Shown piece after piece: positions 8,429 to 20,248 of a DNA stretch of 64,000 nt; within the stretch, counting starts at the first letter, position 1, and each line of letters begins with the position of its first letter. Position numbers and translations under genes: made by a program. The stretch spans positions 124,001 to 188,000 of the forward strand of contig NZ_MKIO01000021.1 of NCBI RefSeq assembly GCF_001938945.1. The letters are read 5' to 3'. Below the pieces are notes generated by a model. It was given only the letters and a program-made list of their open reading frames with translations, had not been told where the DNA came from and did no database searches. This DNA comes from Xaviernesmea rhizosphaerae (GTDB taxonomy: Bacteria > Pseudomonadota > Alphaproteobacteria > Rhizobiales > Rhizobiaceae).

Positions 8429-10264
8429 ATGTATCAGTCCTTCGACGTCACCTCCACGCCGCAATTCGGGAAGGAGCGGGTGGCCGCCCTGCGCGCCGCG
8501 CTTGGCGATGCCGGCGCCGATGCGTTTCTGGTGCCGCGGGCGGATGAATATCAGGGCGAATATGTTCCGGCCTGCGCGGAACGTCTCGCCTGGCTGACGG
8601 GCTTTACCGGCTCGGCCGGCATCGCGTTGATCCTGCCGGAGCGCGCCATCGTCTTCGTCGACGGGCGCTATGTGACGCAACTGGCGGAGCAGGTTGACGG
8701 TACCGTGTTCGCGGGCGGCGATCTGATCGGCGAGCCGCCGCATCTCTGGCTGGAGCGGCATGGGCCCGAAGGCCTGCGGCTTGGCATCGATCCGGCGCTG
8801 CATACGGGCGCGGAGGTGCGCAAGCTCCGGGCCGCGCTGGAAAAGCGCAGCGGCAGCCTGGTCTTCCTCGAAGCGAATCCGGTGGATGCGCTGTGGGCCG
8901 ACCGGCCGTCCGAGCCGCTCGGCCCGGTGACGATCCAGACCGAGGCGCATGCCGGCAGGCTGGCGCGCGAGAAGATCGCCGAGATGGCGGAAAGCACCGC
9001 CAAGGCCGGCGCCGATGCGCTGCTCGTCACCGATCCGCAGTCGATCGCCTGGATCTTCAACCTGCGCGGCGCCGACGTGCCGCACACGCCGAACCCGCTG
9101 GCCCGCGCCATTATTCAGGCAGACGGAGCGGCGGAGATCTTCATCGATCTGCGCAAGCTTACCATCGAGACCAAGGCCTATCTGACGCAGGTCGCCACGA
9201 TTGCCGAGCCCTCCGCCTTCACGGGCCGGGTGGCGGCGCTGGCGGGCGAGGGGCGGCGCCTCCTGATCGATCCCGATCATGCGAGCTTCGCCGTGGCTGA
9301 GCTGATCCGGCAGCAGGGCGGCAGCGTGGTGGAGGGCGCCGATCCGGCGCGCCTGCCGCGCGCGACGAAGAATGCCGTGGAGATCGAGGGCGCCCGCCGG
9401 GCGCATCTGCAGGATGGCGCGGCGATGGTCGAATTCCTGTGCTGGCTCGACGCTCAGGCGCCCGGCAGCATCAGCGAAATCCAGGCGGTTGAAAAACTGG
9501 AGGCCTGCCGCATCGCTGTGGGCGAGCGCCTGCAAAATCCGCTGAAGGACATTTCCTTCGATACGATTTCGGGCGCCGGCGCGCATGCGGCGATCATGCA
9601 TTACCGCGTGACCCATGAAAGCGACGCGCCGCTGGAAGCCGGCACGCTGTTCCTGATTGATTCCGGCGGGCAATATATCAACGGCACGACGGACATCACC
9701 CGAACGGTGGCCATCGGCACGCCGCCGGAGGAGGGGCGCCGGCTCTTCACTCTGGTGCTGAAGGGCATGATCGCCCTGTCGACCGCGCGCTTTCCCAAGG
9801 GCTCGCGCGGCGTCGAGCTGGATCCGCTGGTGCGCATCGGTCTATGGAAAGCCGGCGTCGATTTCGCCCATGGCACCGGCCATGGCATCGGCTCCTATCT
9901 CTCGGTGCATGAAGGGCCGCAGCGCATCTCGCGCGCCGGTATGCAGGAGATTTTGCCCGGCATGCTCCTGTCGAACGAGCCCGGCTATTACCGCCCTGGT
10001 GCTTTCGGCATTCGCATCGAGAATGTCATCCACACCCTGCCGGCCACGCCGATCGACGGCGGCGACATTCCCATGCTTGGCTTCGAGACGATCACCTTCT
10101 GCCCGATCGACCGGCGGCTGATCGATCCCGCCTTGTTGACGGGGGATGAGCGCGCCTGGCTCGACGCCTATCACGCCGAGACGCGGGAAAAGCTCACGCC
10201 GTTCCTGGACGATGCCGGGGCCAAGGCCTGGCTGGAGCAGGTGACACAGCCGCTCGACGTGTAA
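8429..10264 (+). CDS. Aminopeptidase P family protein (Xaa-Pro aminopeptidase)
   Basis: M24-family metallopeptidase that removes an N-terminal residue preceding proline. The 611-residue product has the three-domain architecture of the eukaryotic-like aminopeptidase P: two creatinase N-like domains (about 1-310) and a C-terminal pita-bread catalytic domain. All five metal ligands are visible: Asp411, Asp422, His485 (GTGHGIG), Glu517 (NEPGYY) and Glu531 (RIEN). The chosen ATG has AGGAA 8 bases upstream. The frame is open for more than 600 bases further upstream, but that sequence is repeat-rich and not protein-like. Monocistronic; the next genes are convergent. Confidence 0.94.
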   Translation: MYQSFDVTSTPQFGKERVAALRAALGDAGADAFLVPRADEYQGEYVPACAERLAWLTGFTGSAGIALILPERAIVFVDGRYVTQLAEQVDGTVFAGGDLIGEPPHLWLERHGPEGLRLGIDPALHTGAEVRKLRAALEKRSGSLVFLEANPVDALWADRPSEPLGPVTIQTEAHAGRLAREKIAEMAESTAKAGADALLVTDPQSIAWIFNLRGADVPHTPNPLARAIIQADGAAEIFIDLRKLTIETKAYLTQVATIAEPSAFTGRVAALAGEGRRLLIDPDHASFAVAELIRQQGGSVVEGADPARLPRATKNAVEIEGARRAHLQDGAAMVEFLCWLDAQAPGSISEIQAVEKLEACRIAVGERLQNPLKDISFDTISGAGAHAAIMHYRVTHESDAPLEAGTLFLIDSGGQYINGTTDITRTVAIGTPPEEGRRLFTLVLKGMIALSTARFPKGSRGVELDPLVRIGLWKAGVDFAHGTGHGIGSYLSVHEGPQRISRAGMQEILPGMLLSNEPGYYRPGAFGIRIENVIHTLPATPIDGGDIPMLGFETITFCPIDRRLIDPALLTGDERAWLDAYHAETREKLTPFLDDAGAKAWLEQVTQPLDV

Positions 10265-10400
10265 ATTCCGACGGTGTTCCCGGTCGCCGGTTCGCGGCGG
10301 CCGATGTCCGCAGCGCCGCTGTGAATCGCATGATTTGGATAGGCTGGCGCGCAATTTCCGCCCGCTTCGGCTCAGGCCCGGCCTCGGGTCTGTCTGCGCC

Positions 10401-10721
10401 TCAGAAGCCGATCTGGCGCAGCCCCATGACCACGGCCCAGCCGAGGAGCAGCATCGGCACCGGCGCCAGTCGGAAGCCGGCGAGGAAGGCCACGACGATG
10501 GCGATGGCCGCATCGCGCCCGCCGGTGATCAGCGCCGGCGCCACCAGCGTGGACAGGACGGCCGCCGGCACCGCGTCCAGTGCGGCCATCAGCCGGGGTG
10601 GCAGACGCTCGAAACGGCGGACGATCAGATAGCCGCCGATGCGGGTTGCATAGGTCGCCAGAGCCGCCAGAAGGATGACGGGAACATAGCCAAACGTTGC
10701 GTTCATGGTCCCGGAACCCAT
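10401..10721 (-). CDS. azlD: AzlD family small subunit of branched-chain amino acid exporter
   Basis: Small hydrophobic protein of 106 residues with four probable transmembrane segments (VPVILLAALATYATRIGGYL and others) and the family's conserved TRIGGYL near the start. AzlD works with AzlC as an exporter of branched-chain amino acids in the inner membrane. Its ATG overlaps the azlC stop by one base (TGATG), so translation is probably coupled. A second Met at codon 6 (10706) is a possible alternative start. Confidence 0.9.
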   Translation of the reverse strand: MGSGTMNATFGYVPVILLAALATYATRIGGYLIVRRFERLPPRLMAALDAVPAAVLSTLVAPALITGGRDAAIAIVVAFLAGFRLAPVPMLLLGWAVVMGLRQIGF

Positions 10722-11449
10722 CAGTTTCTGTGGTCTTTTGAGATTGCGCTGTCTTTTTCCTCGGCCGGCAAAGGCAGACAGGCGGCCAGCACCATGCCCA
10801 CAACCGCGCCGATGCTGACATGCCAGGGCGAGCCCACGACCTTGAGCGCCAGCACGGAGACCACCGACGCGGTCGCGACCACGGGCAGCCAGTTTCGCCG
10901 CTGGCGAAAGCCCATGACCAGCGAGAGAAAATAGATCGGCAGGAGCACGTCGAGGCCGATGGCCGCGGGATTGCCGATCAGGCCGGCGAAGACCGCGCCG
11001 AGTGCTGTGGCGATCTGCCAGGGCACATAGAGGCCGATGCCATAGCCCAGGAACCAGGGGAAGCGCACCCGCCCGGTGGCGTCCGCCCGTCGCTCGGTTT
11101 CGGCATAATGCGGATCGGTCAGCAGGAACAGGCCGAAGGCCTTCTGCGCGCGGCTGAAATGGGCGATGTGCCGGGCGATGGAGGCCGAATAGAGCACCAT
11201 GCGGAAATTGACGGCGAAGATCGAGAGAACGATCAGCCAGGGCTGAACCTTCTGGCCGAACAGCTCGATGCCCACCATCTGGCTCGCCCCGGCAAAGACC
11301 GTGGCGCTCATCAGCATGGCCTCGGAAATCGACAGGCCATTGTCGACCGCCAGCGCGCCGAACAGCGCGCCAAAGGGGCAGGCGGAGAGAATGGCGGGCA
11401 GGGCCTTGCGCGCGCCGCGCCAGAATTCATGCGCCGCTGTGTCCGTCAT
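10721..11449 (-). CDS. azlC: AzlC family permease, branched-chain amino acid export
   Basis: Inner-membrane permease of 242 residues with the AzlC signature regions: ACPFGALFGALAVDNGLS near residues 24-41, FAGASQMVGIELFG near 52-65, and NFRMVLYSASIARH near 85-98. With AzlD it exports branched-chain amino acids. It lies 104 bases downstream of panB in the same direction and may belong to the panC-panB-azlC-azlD transcript. A perfect 16-bp palindrome with a TTGCGCAA core lies 48-63 bases upstream of the start and could be an operator. Confidence 0.93.
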   Translation of the reverse strand: MTDTAAHEFWRGARKALPAILSACPFGALFGALAVDNGLSISEAMLMSATVFAGASQMVGIELFGQKVQPWLIVLSIFAVNFRMVLYSASIARHIAHFSRAQKAFGLFLLTDPHYAETERRADATGRVRFPWFLGYGIGLYVPWQIATALGAVFAGLIGNPAAIGLDVLLPIYFLSLVMGFRQRRNWLPVVATASVVSVLALKVVGSPWHVSIGAVVGMVLAACLPLPAEEKDSAISKDHRN

Positions 11450-11496
11450 CTCAGCTGATATCCCGTTGAACAGGCGCGGTTCTTGCCCCGGCAGCT

Positions 11497-11512
11497 CGGC
11501 TTGCGCAAGCCG
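11497..11512. promoter_or_regulatory. 16-bp palindrome upstream of azlC, candidate Lrp/AsnC-type operator
   Basis: CGGCTTGCGCAAGCCG is a perfect palindrome in the panB-azlC gap. Its central TTGCGCAA octamer is the same as in the palindromes between the racemase gene and the Lrp-family gene at 60345-60374. azlCD operons in other bacteria are controlled by an Lrp/AsnC protein (AzlB), which makes the match suggestive. Confidence 0.5.
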
Positions 11513-11553
11513 TCAAATCGCGCAGGCCTTCGCTTTTGCTGGGAAAGCGGCCG

Positions 11554-12375
11554 TTATCTTTGCGGCTGGAACGTGTGCTCCAGGCCCGGGAAGCGGCGGG
11601 CCTTGACGTCCTCGGCATAGGCTTCCGCCGCGCGGGTGATCTCCGGCGCCAGCGTGGCGAAGTGCTTGACGAAGCGCGGGGTGAAATCGTTGAACAGGCC
11701 AAGCATGTCGTCCGACACCAGGATCTGCCCGTCGCAGGCCGGCGAGGCGCCGATGCCGATCGTCGGGATGGTCAGTTCCTCGGTGATGGCGCGGGCCAGG
11801 GGTTCGATCGTGCCTTCGATCACCAGGGCGAAGGCGCCGGCCGCCTGAATGGCCAGCGCATCGCGGCGGATCTTCTCCGCTTCCTTGTCGTGGCGGCCCA
11901 GCGAGCGATAGCCGCCGGTGGTGTTGACGAGCTGCGGCATCAGCCCGACATGGCCGAGCACGGGAATGCCGCGCGCCACCAGGAAGGCCACGGTCTCGGC
12001 CATTTCCGCGCCGCCCTCGAGCTTCACCGCGCTGCAGCCGGTTTCCTTCATCACCCTTGCGGCATTGGTAAAGGCCTGCTCCGGCGAGGCCTGATAGCTG
12101 CCGAAGGGCAGGTCCACCACGATGCAGGCGGCATCAGCGCCGCGCATCACCGCCTGGCCATGGGCGATCATCATCTCCAGCGTCACGCCGAGCGTGGAGT
12201 CCATGCCATAAAGCACCATGCCGAGGGAATCGCCCACCAGAAGCAGGTCGACATGCGGGTCGAGCAGCCGGGCGATCGGCGTGGTATAGGCCGTCAGGCT
12301 GACGATCGGGCGCTCGCCTTTTAGTGCCGCGATGACAGGCGGGGTGATGCGCCGGCGCTTGGCGTGAACGCTCAT
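11554..12375 (-). CDS. panB: 3-methyl-2-oxobutanoate hydroxymethyltransferase PanB
   Basis: First enzyme of pantothenate synthesis: transfers a hydroxymethyl group from 5,10-methylene-THF to 2-ketoisovalerate. 273 residues, the usual length. Motifs include [26 protein letters not shown] (metal/substrate loop), VVDLPFGSY and [10 protein letters not shown] with the catalytic Glu. It lies 3 bases after panC on the same strand, so the two form an operon. Its substrate is the valine precursor supplied by the Ilv enzymes encoded elsewhere in this window. Confidence 0.97.
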   Translation of the reverse strand: MSVHAKRRRITPPVIAALKGERPIVSLTAYTTPIARLLDPHVDLLLVGDSLGMVLYGMDSTLGVTLEMMIAHGQAVMRGADAACIVVDLPFGSYQASPEQAFTNAARVMKETGCSAVKLEGGAEMAETVAFLVARGIPVLGHVGLMPQLVNTTGGYRSLGRHDKEAEKIRRDALAIQAAGAFALVIEGTIEPLARAITEELTIPTIGIGASPACDGQILVSDDMLGLFNDFTPRFVKHFATLAPEITRAAEAYAEDVKARRFPGLEHTFQPQR

Positions 12376-12378
12376 GGC

Positions 12379-13251
12379 TCAGGCCACCGCCGCCATCAGC
12401 TGCGCCGGCTCGTAGACGCGGTTGTCGAGAAGCCGGGTCGCGCCGATGCGGATATAAAGGAGCAGCAGCACCGGGCCTTCGCCGATCCGCTCCGGCCTCT
12501 GCAAGGTCTCGGGGTCGCGCAGCGCCACCACCTCGGGCGTTGCCAGCGGCTCGGCGCGCACGAAGTCGCCGAGCGCGGCCTCCAGCGCCGCCACATCCGT
12601 CATGCCCTCGGCCATCAGCCTGGCGGCTTCATCAAGCGTGCGCGGCACGACCAGCGCGGCCCGGCGCTCGTCGGTGGTAAGATAGACATTGCGCGAGGAG
12701 CAGGCGAGCCCATCGGCCTCGCGCACCGTTTCCACGCCGATCACCTCGACCGGCTGCGCCAGATCCTCGACCATGCGGCGGATGAGCTGCAGTTGCTGGA
12801 AATCCTTCTGGCCGAAATAGGCGCGGCGCGGCTGGACGATGTTGAACAGCTTGGTGACGACGGTGGCAACCCCGGCGAAATGCCCCGGCCGTGCCTCGCC
12901 CTCCAGCACATTGCCGAGTTCAGGCACATCGACCACGGTCGCCATCGGCCGCGGATACATCTCTTCCACGCCGGGCGCGAAGAGAATGTCCACCTCATTT
13001 TCGGTGAGCAGGGCAGCATCGCGGTCGAGATCGCGCGGATATTTGGCGAGATCCTCACCGGCGCCAAACTGCAGCGGATTGACGAAGAGGCTGACCACGA
13101 CCAGATCGTTTTCCGCCCGGGCGCGGGCGACCAACGTCATATGGCCCTGATGCAGATAGCCCATGGTCGGCACGAAGCCGATGGAGCGGCCGGTCTTGCG
13201 CTGGATCATGAGCCGCTGGCGAAGCTCGACGATCCCGGTGATCACTTCCAT
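12379..13251 (-). CDS. panC: Pantoate--beta-alanine ligase PanC
   Basis: Joins pantoate and beta-alanine with ATP to make pantothenate. 290 residues. Family motifs: [15 protein letters not shown] (ATP-binding HxGH variant, about residues 28-42), [16 protein letters not shown] and SSRNVYL. First gene of the panC-panB unit; the promoter should be in 13252-13407, where I see no clear hexamers. Confidence 0.97.
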   Translation of the reverse strand: MEVITGIVELRQRLMIQRKTGRSIGFVPTMGYLHQGHMTLVARARAENDLVVVSLFVNPLQFGAGEDLAKYPRDLDRDAALLTENEVDILFAPGVEEMYPRPMATVVDVPELGNVLEGEARPGHFAGVATVVTKLFNIVQPRRAYFGQKDFQQLQLIRRMVEDLAQPVEVIGVETVREADGLACSSRNVYLTTDERRAALVVPRTLDEAARLMAEGMTDVAALEAALGDFVRAEPLATPEVVALRDPETLQRPERIGEGPVLLLLYIRIGATRLLDNRVYEPAQLMAAVA

Positions 13252-13407
13252 GACGATCCCTCCGCTGCGGCATTGCTTGCGCGAATGCCCGCTGCATAGG
13301 CCGGCAGCTACTCCACCGGCGATTTTCGCGCCTGCCTAACCGCTGGCGCGGCGAAAGGCAATCGGGCGCGCCCGCGCTTTGCCCGATCCCGCGTCAAACG
13401 GCCGGCC

Positions 13408-15756
<2,349 letters not shown>

Positions 15757-15794
15757 TCAAAGGCCTCCGCCTAAGCGGCTCGACCCCCTTAGCC

Positions 15795-16682
15795 TCAGCC
15801 CCGCGCCGGCTTGTCCAGATGGATCGTCACCCAGCCATTGCGCCAGAGCGTGCGCAGATGGCGCAGGCGCTGGCCCTTATAGGCGGCCAGCACCCTCCAG
15901 CGCTGCTCGGCCAGGATGCCGGAAAGGATGACCGAGCCGCCCGGCGCCAGCTCCGCCACCAGCTCCGGCGCCATGCGCATCAGTGGGCGGGCGAGGATAT
16001 TGGCGATGATCAGGTCGAAGGGCCCGTGGCGGCGGAAGGCAGGTGACTGGAAGCCGGCCGCTGTCTCAACCGCAATTCCCGAGGCGATGCCGTTGCGGCG
16101 GATGTTTTCGCGCGCCACGCGCGTGGCCACGGGGTCGATATCGGTGGCGAGCACCGGCACGGCGGCGAGCTTGCGCGCGGCGATGGCCAGCACGCCGCTG
16201 CCGGTGCCGAGATCCAGCACCCGGCCCGGGCGGCGGGCGCGCATGACGCTGTCGATCATTTCCAGACAGCCGGCCGTGGTGCCGTGATGGCCGGTGCCGA
16301 AGGCCTGGCCGGCATCGATCTCGATGGCGACATCGCCGGTGCGGCGCTTGTCGCGATCATGCGAGCCATGCACCAGGAAGCGGCCTGCGCGCACCGGCTT
16401 CAGCCCTTCGAGCGAGAGCGCGACCCAGTCGAGATCCGGCAGGATCTCGGTCTCGATCACGGTTCCCGGCAGCACGCCTTCGACGATGGCGGCAAAGCGC
16501 GGGTGGATCTCCTCCTCCTCGTCGCGCATCAGATAGACCGAGGCTTCCCAGATGTCGGCCTTCTCGTCCATCTCCATCGTGGCGATGGCATAACCTTCAT
16601 CCTCGAAGGCATCGGTCATCGCCGCCAGCAGGCGCTCGGCCTGCTTCTCGCTGGCGCGCACGAAAAGCCGCATCTCGCTCAA
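15795..16682 (-). CDS. prmA: Ribosomal protein L11 methyltransferase PrmA
   Basis: SAM-dependent methyltransferase that modifies ribosomal protein L11. 295 residues, with the GQAFGTGHHGTT motif, the SAM-binding VLDLGTGSGVLAIAA and the NPPY-like catalytic motif IIANILARPL. The start is read as TTG at 16682, because GGAGG lies 7 bases upstream; ATG at 16673 is the alternative. A terminator separates it from ligA. Confidence 0.96.
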   Translation of the reverse strand: MSEMRLFVRASEKQAERLLAAMTDAFEDEGYAIATMEMDEKADIWEASVYLMRDEEEEIHPRFAAIVEGVLPGTVIETEILPDLDWVALSLEGLKPVRAGRFLVHGSHDRDKRRTGDVAIEIDAGQAFGTGHHGTTAGCLEMIDSVMRARRPGRVLDLGTGSGVLAIAARKLAAVPVLATDIDPVATRVARENIRRNGIASGIAVETAAGFQSPAFRRHGPFDLIIANILARPLMRMAPELVAELAPGGSVILSGILAEQRWRVLAAYKGQRLRHLRTLWRNGWVTIHLDKPARG

Positions 16683-16843
16683 GGGTCATCCTCCGTCCGG
16701 CCGCGTCCATCCGCGGCGCATTCTTCGCGTGGGTCCGGCGCATCCTGCCGCCCGACCATCGGAGCGAGGCGTTACCACAGGACGGGCGGCGCGCAAACGC
16801 CTTCCTGCCCGCAAAGCGCGGGGGAGGGCTTGGCCGGGCGGGG

Positions 16844-17455
16844 TCAGCCGGCGGCGAGGTTCTTCAGCTTCTGCACGGCCGTCTCGGGATTTTCCCCATA
16901 GGCGATGGTGCCGCGGAAGCGGCCCGTGGCATCGAGCAGGAAGACGGACGCGGTGTGGTCCATGGTGTAGTCGCCGTTCGGCTGGGCCGGGTCCACCGGC
17001 ACCTTGCGGGCATAGACGCGGAAGCCCTTGACCATCTCCATCACATCCGCGGGCTTGCCCGAGAGGCCGGTGATACGGTCGGAGACATTGGCGACATAGC
17101 GCCCCAGCACCTCCGGCGTGTCGCGCTCGGGATCGACGCTGACGAAGAAGGCCTGGAGCTTGCCGCCTTGAGGGTCGGCCTGATGCAGCCAGCCGTTCAT
17201 CTCGAACAGGGTGGTGGGGCAGACTTCCGGGCAATGGGTGAAGCCGAAGAAGAGAAGGGTGGGCTTGCCCATGAAGGCCTCGCGCGTGACCGTCGCGCCG
17301 CTGCCGCTCGTGAGGGTAAAGGGCACGCCGAAGGGGCCGTCACTCGCCACCGGCTGCGCCTGGCCGCGATTGGACACTTCATAGGTCACCCAGCCCAGCG
17401 CGCCGGCAAGAATGGCCACGAGCAGCCAGAGAAGGACGCGCAGGGATTTCAGCAT
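16844..17455 (-). CDS. SCO1/SenC family copper chaperone
   Basis: Membrane-anchored thioredoxin-fold protein that delivers copper to the CuA site of cytochrome c oxidase. 203 residues from the Met at 17455: an N-terminal membrane segment (LLWLLVAILAGALGWVTY), then the periplasmic domain with copper ligands CPEVCP and the distal His in MDHTASVFLLD. The frame is open another 63 bases upstream, but the membrane anchor starts at the chosen Met. A 49-residue membrane protein is encoded 128 bases upstream on the same strand. Confidence 0.94.
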   Translation of the reverse strand: MLKSLRVLLWLLVAILAGALGWVTYEVSNRGQAQPVASDGPFGVPFTLTSGSGATVTREAFMGKPTLLFFGFTHCPEVCPTTLFEMNGWLHQADPQGGKLQAFFVSVDPERDTPEVLGRYVANVSDRITGLSGKPADVMEMVKGFRVYARKVPVDPAQPNGDYTMDHTASVFLLDATGRFRGTIAYGENPETAVQKLKNLAAG

Positions 17456-17583
17456 GAAGGCAATCCGGGATCGAGGCAGGGCATGGCCGGTATAGACCGA
17501 GCCGATGGGTGGCGACAATTCACCCTGTCGAGATTGCCCGACGGCGCGTCACGACGCCGCAGCCGCTCGAACACACCACCGCG

Positions 17584-17733
17584 TCACAGGCACCAGGACA
17601 GGCCGGACTGGCCAAGCACCAGCACCATATCCGCCGCATGGGCCAGCCATCCCTGAAAACCGAGCATGGCGACGAGGGCCAGGATGAGGCCGAGAAGGAC
17701 AGCGGGAAGGGTGGCGCGCGGCACGGCAGACAT
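17584..17733 (-). CDS. Small membrane protein upstream of SCO1 gene
   Basis: A 49-residue frame, ATG at 17733 and TGA at 17584-17586, encoding one clear hydrophobic helix (LPAVLLGLILALVAMLGFQG) followed by a short tail. It is on the same strand as the SCO1-like gene 128 bases downstream. I do not recognise a named family; small one-helix proteins next to cytochrome oxidase assembly genes are common. Overlapping frames here are less protein-like. No strong ribosome binding site is visible. Confidence 0.55.
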   Translation of the reverse strand: MSAVPRATLPAVLLGLILALVAMLGFQGWLAHAADMVLVLGQSGLSWCL

Positions 17734-17906
17734 GCGCAAAGTCTAGCTGCCGCCCAGCCTTTTGAAAAGCCGTGCTTTCTGCTCATTCGGCCGGGCGCGT
17801 CTTAGCAAAAGCTTTACCGCCTCGTGCCACAGTCGGCGTGAGAACAGCAACATCCGGGCAAGGCGGTGCATGACCGCGGCTTACTCCGGCTTCGGGAACC
17901 AGCCTT

Positions 17907-18371
17907 ATGAGCAACACCATCAAGCAGTCGGGCGCCTATCTCGAAATCGTCTCCTTCCATCTCGGCGATCAGGAATTCTGCATCGACATCATGGCGATCC
18001 GCGAAATTCGCGGCTGGGCGCCGGTGACGCCCATGCCGCACACGCCGCCTTATGTTCTGGGCCTGATCAACCTGCGTGGCGCCGTCATCCCGGTCATCGA
18101 CATGGCCTGCCGCCTGGGCATGAAGATGACGGAACCCTCCGAGCGCGCCGCCATCATCGTCACTGATATTGCCGGCAAGCTGGTCGGCCTCCTGGTCGAG
18201 CAGGTTTCCGACATGATGACCATCCGCGCCGAGGATCTGCAGCCGGCGCCGGAAATCATCCCCGAGGAGCAGCGCGCCTTCTGCCGCGGCATCGTCGCGC
18301 TCGAGAAGAACATGGTCTGCTTCCTCAATCTCGACACGGTTATCGCCGACGAACTCGCCCAGGCGGCCTGA
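17907..18371 (+). CDS. cheW: CheW-like chemotaxis coupling protein
   Basis: Scaffold linking chemoreceptors to the CheA kinase. 154 residues: beta-strand LEIVSFHLGDQEFCIDIMAIREI, then the conserved NLRGAVIPVIDMACRLG and the second SH3-like subdomain (AAIIVTDIAGKLVGLLVEQVSDM). It stands alone rather than in a che operon, as some rhizobial cheW copies do, so it may serve an orphan receptor array. No neighbouring chemotaxis gene is present. Confidence 0.93.
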   Translation: MSNTIKQSGAYLEIVSFHLGDQEFCIDIMAIREIRGWAPVTPMPHTPPYVLGLINLRGAVIPVIDMACRLGMKMTEPSERAAIIVTDIAGKLVGLLVEQVSDMMTIRAEDLQPAPEIIPEEQRAFCRGIVALEKNMVCFLNLDTVIADELAQAA

Positions 18372-18562
18372 GCCCGGCGATCCGATCCGCTGGCCCTTCG
18401 GCGGCCGGCGAACGGCGTGCCTGCGCGCGACCATGTCGGTCGATCCGATGCCGTGTGCGGCGCGACAAGAGCGGCCGAACGCTGATGCCGAACCCTGGCA
18501 GGGCGGGCCGTGCGTGACCGCGCGCGTGTGCGGTTTGCGACTGCCAGAAGGACAAGACCCGC

Positions 18563-19195
18563 ATGAAATGCCTCCTGCTCATCGATATTCAGAACGGTTT
18601 CTGCTCCGGCGGCAATCTGGCCGTGCCGGATGGCGAGGCCGTGGTGCCTGTGGCCAACCGGCTGATGGCCGAGGGCGGCTACGACCTGATCGTCGCCTCG
18701 CAGGATTGGCATCCCGCCGACCATGGCAGCTTTGCCTCGCAGCATCCCGGCCGCAAGCCCTTCGAGACGGGCACGCTCGGTGGACGGCCGCAAATGCTCT
18801 GGCCCGACCATTGCGTCGAAGAGACGGCTGACGCGGATTTCCATCCCGACCTCGACACCGCGCGCATCGACTTCGTGCAGCGCAAGGGCATGGATTCCGA
18901 TGTCGACAGCTATTCCGCCTTCCGCGACAACGACCAGCTCGCCCTGACGGGGCTTGCCGACTATCTCTCTGCCAAGCACGTGACCCGGCTGGATATTTGC
19001 GGTCTGGCAACGGATTATTGCGTGCGCTTTTCCGCGCTCGACGCCAAGGCCATGCTGCCGGCGGTCAATGTCAGGGTGATCGAGGATGCCTGCCGGGGGA
19101 TCGACCCCGCAGGCGTGGAAGCCGCCTATGACGCCATGGCGGCGGTCGGCATCGGCTTGGTCACCTCCGCCACGGTGCTTGCGGAACAGGCCTGA
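18563..19195 (+). CDS. pncA: Nicotinamidase PncA
   Basis: Cysteine hydrolase that converts nicotinamide to nicotinate in NAD salvage. 210 residues with the catalytic Asp in LLIDIQNGF, metal ligands in SQDWHPADHGSF, Lys in FVQRKGMD and the nucleophile Cys in GLATDYCV. The triad and metal-binding motif distinguish it from other isochorismatase-fold enzymes. Single gene. Confidence 0.95.
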   Translation: MKCLLLIDIQNGFCSGGNLAVPDGEAVVPVANRLMAEGGYDLIVASQDWHPADHGSFASQHPGRKPFETGTLGGRPQMLWPDHCVEETADADFHPDLDTARIDFVQRKGMDSDVDSYSAFRDNDQLALTGLADYLSAKHVTRLDICGLATDYCVRFSALDAKAMLPAVNVRVIEDACRGIDPAGVEAAYDAMAAVGIGLVTSATVLAEQA

Positions 19196-19221
19196 GGCAG
19201 GCTCTTGGCCCGCCGGCGCGC

Positions 19222-19728
19222 CTATTGCGGCGCGCCTTCGGTCCAGGTCACCTGTTGGCCATAGAGCGGCACGGTGGAAATCGACATCTTGGCGGAGCCA
19301 TCGACCAGTTCGCGCGAATGGGCGAGATAGATGAGCGTGTTGTTCTTCTTGTCGTAGATGCGGTTTACCACCAGCTTTTTCCAGATCAGCGACATGCCCT
19401 CGCGGAACACCTCCTCGCCATCCCGGCTGAGATCGATCTTGCCGATGGTGATCGGCCCGGTCTGGCGGCAGGCGATGGAATTGTTGGAAGGGTCCTCGAA
19501 CCAGTTGCCCTTCTTCAGCCGGTCGAGCACGCCCCGGTCGAAATAGGTCACATGGCAGGTGACGCCCTGCACCTTTGGATCGCTCACCGCATCGATCTTG
19601 ATGTCGTTGCCCATCCAATCGACGCCGACCTCGCCGACCGTGTCGGCGCGGGCATGGGCGCTGAGCGTCGGCAAGGCGAGGCAGGCCGCCAGCGCGAGGG
19701 CGGGAAAGCTACGGAAATTTCGGGACAT
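19222..19728 (-). CDS. creA: CreA family periplasmic protein
   Basis: 168-residue secreted protein: signal peptide (ALALAACLALPTLSAHA-RA) followed by the CreA domain (VGVDWMGNDIKIDAVSDPKVQGVTCHVTYFD). Its biochemical role is not established in any organism. It is convergent with pncA. Confidence 0.9.
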   Translation of the reverse strand: MSRNFRSFPALALAACLALPTLSAHARADTVGEVGVDWMGNDIKIDAVSDPKVQGVTCHVTYFDRGVLDRLKKGNWFEDPSNNSIACRQTGPITIGKIDLSRDGEEVFREGMSLIWKKLVVNRIYDKKNNTLIYLAHSRELVDGSAKMSISTVPLYGQQVTWTEGAPQ

Positions 19729-20248
19729 CGGTCACTCCGGGATCATGAGCTGTGCCAGAGATAAGATCTCTTCGCGACGATACAATGGAGCCTGCGGGCT
19801 GCCCGGGTGCCTGTGCGTCTAGACATTTCTAATGCGCTGATTTAATAAGATTATTTGTTTCCGTACAGCAGGGCTGCGGTGCCTGCGGCGGCGCAGTTCG
19901 CGCGCCGTTTCCCGCCCTTCGGCGCGCATGTCGGCGGCGCTCGGCGCGGCAATGGGCCGGACGTAAAGGAAACGGTTACCATATTCCGCCATTCTTTAGC
20001 CGTCTCCGGATGGTGTGGACAGCGTGCGACAAGCGAATCGCGCACGGCACCTCCGGATGGCCGGCGCCGCCCGCCAGGCTTGGAGCTTGAGGGGATGGGG
20101 AAATCCGGCACGATTGGGGGCAGTTCATCTTTTCCTTGGGAAGCGGTGGGCCGCTTAATCCTCTTGTTCTCTCGGCAATTCCGTATGGGAAGGGCATGAT
20201 ATGCCTTGACCTGCGGTCGGCCGAGCGTGGTTTTTAGAGTTCGGGTTG
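19729..20248. other. Divergent intergenic region creA / DUF2778 gene
   Basis: 520 bases with no gene I can support. It is locally A/T-rich near 19825-19860 (aatgcgctgatttaataagattatttg), as expected of a promoter area for creA or the downstream gene. The middle contains ggaaacggttaccatattccg, promoter-like but not assigned. Confidence 0.5.

Noticed and set aside
17520..17786. 88-residue minus-strand frame rich in Cys and Pro
   Set aside because: The overlapping 49-residue frame encodes a proper membrane helix; this one has no plausible structure.
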